This document shows positions 59,779-64,000 of a stretch of 64,000 nt of DNA, piece after piece. The DNA comes from Taishania sp037189645 (GTDB lineage Bacteria; Bacteroidota; Bacteroidia; Flavobacteriales_D; Crocinitomicaceae): assembly GCA_037189645.1 (NCBI GenBank), contig JBBCIY010000002.1, positions 310,001 to 374,000 of the forward strand, written 5' to 3'. A program made the position numbers and the translations under genes. How positions within the stretch are numbered: the first letter of the stretch is position 1; each line of letters starts with the position of its first letter. The notes beneath the pieces are model-generated. The model saw nothing but the letters and a program-made list of their open reading frames with translations. It ran no database searches and had not been told where the DNA came from.

Positions 59779-60522
59779 TTGCAACCCATCATAGAGATAC
59801 GGTCCCTTGTAAAGCAATATCCCAAAAGCACGATTCCTGCTGTGTCGGATGTGAGCTTTACCGTTCTGAAAGGAGAGAAATTCGGGATCTTCGGTCCGAA
59901 CGGAGCAGGAAAAACCACATTGATCTCCATGATGTGTGGTATTCTGCAACCTTTGTCCGGAGAAGTCATCTATCATGTTGACGGATCAGCGCTTGATCCG
60001 AGATCAGCCTTACGGCACATCGGGTATGTTCCGCAGGATTTTGCTTTTTATCCCGAGCTGACCGCCCGCCAGAACCTGGTCTATTTCGGGAAAATGTATG
60101 GTATTCCAAACCCGGAATTGAACAAAAGAATGGACAACCTCCTTGAAAAGCTGGGGTTGAGCCATGTGAAAGATAAAAAGATCATGACATTTTCCGGGGG
60201 AATGAAACGCAGGATCAACCTGGCGATCGGGATTTTGAACGAGCCGAAGATATTGTTTCTTGACGAACCGACAGTAGGAGTGGATGTGCAGAGCAAACAT
60301 GCCATTATCCAATTGCTGGAAGAATTGAACCAGAACGGAACAAGCATTCTCTATACTTCCCACCACCTGAAAGAAGCCGAAGATTTTTGTGACCGGATCG
60401 CGTTGATCGACAAAGGGCGGATCATTGGGCTGGGTACGCTGAATTCATTGACAGAGCAGCACCAGGTCGAAAACCTGGAAGAATTATTGATCCGTTTAAC
60501 CGGGAAAACCATGCGCGATTAA
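59779..60522 (+). CDS. ABC transporter ATP-binding protein
   Basis: A 247-residue ATPase. Walker A is GIFGPNGAGKTT (~36-47), the signature MTFSGGMKRRINLAIG, Walker B ILFLDEPTVGVD, and the switch His lies in LYTSHHLKEAEDFCDRIALI. This set is typical of drug/lipid or polysaccharide ABC-2 exporters. The start is a TTG at 59779: the frame opens after a stop at 59749-59751 and no ATG or GTG occurs before the conserved IIEIRSLVKQYP. It pairs with the permease whose ATG is 1 base after its stop. Confidence 0.92.
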   Translation: MQPIIEIRSLVKQYPKSTIPAVSDVSFTVLKGEKFGIFGPNGAGKTTLISMMCGILQPLSGEVIYHVDGSALDPRSALRHIGYVPQDFAFYPELTARQNLVYFGKMYGIPNPELNKRMDNLLEKLGLSHVKDKKIMTFSGGMKRRINLAIGILNEPKILFLDEPTVGVDVQSKHAIIQLLEELNQNGTSILYTSHHLKEAEDFCDRIALIDKGRIIGLGTLNSLTEQHQVENLEELLIRLTGKTMRD

Positions 60523-60523
60523 A

Positions 60524-61804
60524 ATGAGAAAACTGTTGGCATCCATAGTAAAAGAGTTGCAGTTGCTTGCCCACGACAAGGTCGGTCTGCTGCTTTTGTA
60601 CCTGATGCCGGTGGTGCTCGTATTTATCATAACCGTAGTGCAGGACAGTGCATTCAAACTCGTCAACGACAATCAGCTGGAATTGCTGGTTACCAACGCT
60701 GACAAAGGCAACCTGGGGGATTCGCTGGTCGGCATGCTCAAAAGATCAGGGAATTTTTTAATAGATGAAAAGAATGACTTGTCGGAAAAGAAGCTGCAGG
60801 AAGAAGGGCTGTCGGGAGGAAAGCTGGCAAGCATCTATATCCCGGAGAATTTCTCTGAAGCCATTGAGAATAACACAGGAACCATTACAAAGCTTATTTT
60901 GACCGAATTTGGTGTTTCGGCGGATTCTGCTTCATCTTCCGTGCGGAAGGAAACCAGCCTGAACATCTACTTCGACCCGATCTTACAGGAAAATTTCCAG
61001 TATACACTGGTTACAAACCTCCAAACCATTGTTGCAGGACTGGAAAACAAGGTGATGCTCGAAAAACTGTTCGGAGAAATGGGATATGATGAGATACCGG
61101 AGCACATTGCATCCCGGATGACAGGAGAACAAACTCCCGTTCTTGCAAAGCCGGCTTCACTGGATGGAAAACAGAAGCTGACACCTAACTCTACTCAGCA
61201 CAACGTACCGGCATGGTCCATTTTTGCCATGTTCTTTATGGTAGTGTCCTTAGGAGGAAACCTTGTCAAAGAACGACTTTCGGGCAGTTTTGTTCGCCTG
61301 ATGACCATTCCCCCCGGATTTTCTTTCACACTGGTCAGTAAAATGGTCGTTTACCTGGGAGTTGCTGTCAGCCAGCTGTTTTTGTTATTCTGCATCGGGT
61401 ACCTCATTTTCCCGTACATGGGATTGCCGCAATTGCAGCTCCCGGATGCTGTTTTGCAGCTGGTTGTAGTATCGGTGTTGTCTGGAATGGCCGCGGTGAG
61501 CTATGCCGTCCTGATCGGAACCTATGCCCGTTCACAGGAACAGGCAAACGGATTCGGTGCTGTTTCGATTGTTATTTTCGCAGCGATCGGGGGAATCTGG
61601 GTTCCTACCTTCGTCATGCCGGATTATATGCAAACCGTTGCATTGTTTTCTCCTTTGCACTGGTGTTTAGAAGGATACTACGTACTGTTCCTGAAAAATG
61701 GAGATTGGAATGCTTTGACTTCCAGCATAATTTTCCTTTCTTTGTTCAATGTAGTGTGTCAAATACTTACATTTGTGAAATTAAAAATTCAGAATTACTT
61801 GTAA
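60524..61804 (+). CDS. ABC-2 type transporter permease
   Basis: A 426-residue ABC-2 permease. One membrane helix near residues 20-38 is followed by a large extracytoplasmic domain (~40-235) and a C-terminal five-helix bundle (WSIFAMFFMVVSLGGNL, KMVVYLGVAVSQLFLLF, LVVVSVLSGMAAVSYAVLIG, VSIVIFAAIGGIWVPTFV). This is the architecture of YhgE/DrrB/ABC-2 exporters. With its ATPase it likely exports or places a pigment precursor or lipid in the envelope. The acyl carrier protein gene follows after 2 bases. Confidence 0.92.
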   Translation: MRKLLASIVKELQLLAHDKVGLLLLYLMPVVLVFIITVVQDSAFKLVNDNQLELLVTNADKGNLGDSLVGMLKRSGNFLIDEKNDLSEKKLQEEGLSGGKLASIYIPENFSEAIENNTGTITKLILTEFGVSADSASSSVRKETSLNIYFDPILQENFQYTLVTNLQTIVAGLENKVMLEKLFGEMGYDEIPEHIASRMTGEQTPVLAKPASLDGKQKLTPNSTQHNVPAWSIFAMFFMVVSLGGNLVKERLSGSFVRLMTIPPGFSFTLVSKMVVYLGVAVSQLFLLFCIGYLIFPYMGLPQLQLPDAVLQLVVVSVLSGMAAVSYAVLIGTYARSQEQANGFGAVSIVIFAAIGGIWVPTFVMPDYMQTVALFSPLHWCLEGYYVLFLKNGDWNALTSSIIFLSLFNVVCQILTFVKLKIQNYL

Positions 61805-61806
61805 AT

Positions 61807-62076
61807 ATGGAAATATCAAGAGATGATTTGAAACTTGAGTTTAAGCAACATTTAATTACCTACCTGAACTTACTGGACATTAAAGTTGAAGATATTAAAG
61901 ACGACGAACCGCTTTTTGGAGGAGACCTGGGATTGGATTCGATCGATTCAGTGGAGATGATCGTGCTGTTGGACCGGGAATACGGGATTAAGATCAAAAA
62001 TCCGACGGAAGGGCGCCAGGTGCTGGTGGATGTCAATACAATCGTTGATTATATTATTGCCAACCGGACAAAATAA
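61807..62076 (+). CDS. Acyl carrier protein of the pigment-type cluster
   Basis: An 89-residue dedicated ACP. The phosphopantetheine attachment site is GDLGLDSIDSVEMIVLLD near residues 38-55; the attachment Ser follows LD as DSI. Its helices I-IV pattern (LKLEFKQHLITYLNLLDIKV; EDEPLFGG-like DDEPLFGG; YGIKIKNPTEGRQVLVDVNT) is that of type II PKS/aryl-polyene ACPs. ATG 61807 is used because it matches the usual ACP start; the longer frame would overlap the permease. The KS gene starts 5 bases after its stop. Confidence 0.9.
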   Translation: MEISRDDLKLEFKQHLITYLNLLDIKVEDIKDDEPLFGGDLGLDSIDSVEMIVLLDREYGIKIKNPTEGRQVLVDVNTIVDYIIANRTK

Positions 62077-62081
62077 AGTGA

Positions 62082-63278
62082 ATGAGAAAGGTATTCATAA
62101 CCGGGATCGGTTCGATATCTTCCTTAGGCTTAACCGTTGAGGAGCAATTGGAAAGTCTCAGAGCTGCTCGTTCGGGGATCGGAAAAGCAGTGCACTTTCA
62201 GTCGGTTTATACTTCTCAGCTTCCCTTTGCGGAAATCAATGCCAGCGATGACGAACTGAAAAAGCTGACAGGATTCTGCGATAAAGGAATCACCCGCACC
62301 ACATTGATTGCTATGAAAGCGTTCCAGGAAGCTGTTGCGGACAGCAAGCTTTCGCAGGACGAAATCAGTGATACCCGTACCGCATTCATTTCTTCCAGTA
62401 CGGTAGGAGGGATGTGCTATACGGATTCATTGTATGCAGACGCAAATAATAAAGGGGAGCCATCCGATTATTATTCTTCGTATGAAGGATCCAACCACAC
62501 GTTGCAGATCATCAGAGCTTATAAGCTAAGAGGCTATACCGATACCATTAACACCGCTTGTTCCTCTTCTGCAAATGCTATTTTACTGGGTGCCCGCCTC
62601 ATCCAGTCGGGGAGAGCAGACCGGGCAATTGTCGGCGGAGCTGATTGCCTGGCTAAATTTACCGTGAACGGGTTCAACTCGCTGCGTATTCTGAATGAAA
62701 AACCGTGTCGCCCGTTTGACGAGCACCGGGAAGGGTTGACGCTTGGAGAAGGTGCCGCATACCTGGTGCTGGAAGCGGAAGAGACCGCAGGTGAGAAACA
62801 GCCGTATGCGGAAGTAACGGGTTTCGGAAATGCCAATGATGCATTTCACCCATCGGCAACGTCAGATGATGCAAGAGGGCCTTTGCGCGCGATGAGGGAA
62901 GCGTTGCGGACAGCAGGATTGTCACCCGGGGACATCGATTATATCAACGCACACGGAACGGGAACGATCAATAATGATGAAACGGAATCCTTTGCGTTCC
63001 TTACCTTGTTCGGAGAGAAGGTACCATTATTCAGTTCTACCAAATCATATACCGGTCATACCCTGGCAGCTGCAGGAGCAGTCGAGGCGATCATCAGCCT
63101 GTTGAGCATCCGGCACGGAGAAATTTATCCGAACCTCAATTTTGAACAGGCCATTACGGGACGCGGGCTGATTCCTGTTACGGAGTGGAAGCGAAATGTG
63201 GCGATCAATCATGTCATGTCGAATTCATTTGGATTCGGAGGAAACGGAACGGCTTTAATTTTTTCAAGATGTACATAA
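62082..63278 (+). CDS. Beta-ketoacyl-ACP synthase (active, FabF/KSalpha-like)
   Basis: A 398-residue condensing enzyme that elongates an ACP-bound polyene or fatty acyl chain. The thiolase-fold active triad is complete: NTACSSSANAIL (Cys near 162), YINAHGTGTINND (His near 292) and KSYTGHTLAAAGAVEA (His near 328). The C-terminal Gly-rich end NSFGFGGNGTALIF is conserved. The gene follows its ACP and overlaps the next ketosynthase-like gene by 10 bases, forming a KS-chain-length-factor pair as in type II PKS and aryl-polyene systems. Confidence 0.95.
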   Translation: MRKVFITGIGSISSLGLTVEEQLESLRAARSGIGKAVHFQSVYTSQLPFAEINASDDELKKLTGFCDKGITRTTLIAMKAFQEAVADSKLSQDEISDTRTAFISSSTVGGMCYTDSLYADANNKGEPSDYYSSYEGSNHTLQIIRAYKLRGYTDTINTACSSSANAILLGARLIQSGRADRAIVGGADCLAKFTVNGFNSLRILNEKPCRPFDEHREGLTLGEGAAYLVLEAEETAGEKQPYAEVTGFGNANDAFHPSATSDDARGPLRAMREALRTAGLSPGDIDYINAHGTGTINNDETESFAFLTLFGEKVPLFSSTKSYTGHTLAAAGAVEAIISLLSIRHGEIYPNLNFEQAITGRGLIPVTEWKRNVAINHVMSNSFGFGGNGTALIFSRCT

Positions 63279-64000
63279 AGGAAGTTCGTGCCATATCACC
63301 TCAATTGACCTACGGTAATGAGTTTGAGAAAGGAGATTTCCAGGTTCACGGTGAAGGGATTTTATATGCCATAGAGCCGTCTTACCTGGATTTTATCCCG
63401 GCTTCCCTGCTTCGGAGAATGGGAAAGGCGGTAAGAATGGGAATAGGAGCAGGCTTGCCTTTGGTTAAGAAATACCCGGGTATTGAAGGGATCATCATCG
63501 GAACGGCAAACGGAGGGCTGGAAGACTGTATCCGTTTTCTCAACCAGATCGTTGACTACGAAGAGGGAGTCCTGACGCCCACGAATTTTGTGCAGAGCAC
63601 ACCCAACGCTGTCGCGGGACAACTGGCGCTGATGGGTGAAAAAACGGGATACAACTCTACCCACACCAATGGTTCTCTCGCATTCGATAATGCGATGACA
63701 GATGCCAGGCTGGTGCTGGAAAATACTGAACAGCCGATGGAGCTATTGGTTGGAGCAGTGGAAGAGATTTCCGACTACAATTATAATATCGATACACTCA
63801 ACAAGCATTATAAAGCAGAATCCGTTACGAACGAGGAGCTGATCCGGTCCACTACCGACGGATCATTGTGCGGAGAAGGAGCTACCATGTTTGTCGTTTC
63901 CAACCAGGCTGAAAATGCGGTAGCGGAGGTCGTCGATCAATTCCAGATCTGTTTTCCCGGACGGGAAGAGCTGGTAACCCTGGTTGCAGCGTTTCTTGCC
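63269..64000 (+). CDS. Ketosynthase-like chain-length-factor homologue lacking the active-site Cys (partial)
   Basis: The frame opens with ATG 63269 (MYIKEVRAISPQLTYGNEFE) and runs off the right edge after about 244 residues. It has thiolase-fold features (GIIIGTANGGLEDCIRFL, FVQSTPNAVAGQLALMG, LVGAVEEISDYNY), but where KS enzymes have TACSS it reads STHTNGSLAF, with no cysteine. It is therefore a KS-like partner (chain-length-factor or KSbeta-type), expected to form a heterodimer with the active KS encoded just upstream. Overlap of 10 bases supports equal expression. The C-terminal part is not visible. Confidence 0.88.
   Translation, partial: MYIKEVRAISPQLTYGNEFEKGDFQVHGEGILYAIEPSYLDFIPASLLRRMGKAVRMGIGAGLPLVKKYPGIEGIIIGTANGGLEDCIRFLNQIVDYEEGVLTPTNFVQSTPNAVAGQLALMGEKTGYNSTHTNGSLAFDNAMTDARLVLENTEQPMELLVGAVEEISDYNYNIDTLNKHYKAESVTNEELIRSTTDGSLCGEGATMFVVSNQAENAVAEVVDQFQICFPGREELVTLVAAFLA

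Noticed and set aside
1..64000. tRNA, rRNA or CRISPR loci
   Set aside because: The intergenic regions were read for cloverleaf TTCRA patterns, rRNA segments and regular direct repeats; none was found.

Overview
The window looks like a chromosomal stretch of a Bacteroidota (Bacteroidetes) bacterium, most likely an environmental Flavobacteriia member near Fluviicola/Crocinitomicaceae. The evidence is two proteins with C-terminal type IX secretion (T9SS) sorting tails, a LytS/LytTR two-component pair, a DksA-like protein without its zinc cysteines next to lspA, a LysRS with a C-terminal extension, and many copies of the Bacteroidetes -7 promoter motif TAnnTTTG upstream of genes. The species assignment is inference.

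Layout. 1-6.8 kb: pheT (cut by the left edge), a HEAT-like protein, lysS, a dksA-like gene, lspA and a UbiA-like membrane protein. 6.8-12 kb: two exported amidohydrolase-family genes (three amidohydrolase domains, only one with a full metal site) and an exported unknown. 12-16.8 kb: LOG-family protein, Nif3-like protein with a coiled-coil zinc-ribbon partner, an AT-rich orphan and a DEAD-box helicase. 16.8-22.2 kb: a membrane glycosyltransferase with a carboxypeptidase-regulatory-like front domain, divergent from a large secreted subtilase. 22.4-31.8 kb: aqpZ, a small TonB-like protein, lepA, an esterase, nnrD/E, a PH-domain protein and uvrA.

32-42.8 kb is the accessory region. Fourteen genes between 33.3 and 42.6 kb, all on the minus strand and visibly AT-richer than the flanks, are split into one- to four-gene units. 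The units are separated by related non-coding repeats: a core resembling TAACTCCGC..TTTTGCCAA....TGTTA, hairpins and terminators. Similar ~110-base elements lie near both ends. At the right border the repeat runs into, and prematurely ends, a GNAT acetyltransferase gene. The cargo includes an ECF42-like sigma factor with its DGPF/YCII and AhpD-like partners, an AraC regulator with an NAD(P)-binding oxidoreductase, an orphan CDI-type immunity protein, a winged-helix regulator trio and several exported unknowns. It resembles an integron-style cassette array without a visible integrase and is the best candidate here for an undescribed system.

43-57.5 kb returns to core-like genes: an SAM methyltransferase/TPR/RidA operon, a TPR histidine kinase and LytTR regulator, a class III aminotransferase divergent from an MscS channel and thioesterase, an RsmF-like rRNA methyltransferase, an ABC substrate-binding lipoprotein, a T9SS BNR-repeat protein, HemJ and a CAP-domain protein. 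57.7-64 kb is the beginning of what looks like an aryl-polyene/flexirubin-type pigment cluster: a small unknown, a BtrH-like protein, a membrane protein, an ABC ATPase/permease pair, an acyl carrier protein, an active ketosynthase and a second ketosynthase lacking the active-site cysteine, cut by the right edge. No tRNA, rRNA, CRISPR array, transposase or integrase was found.
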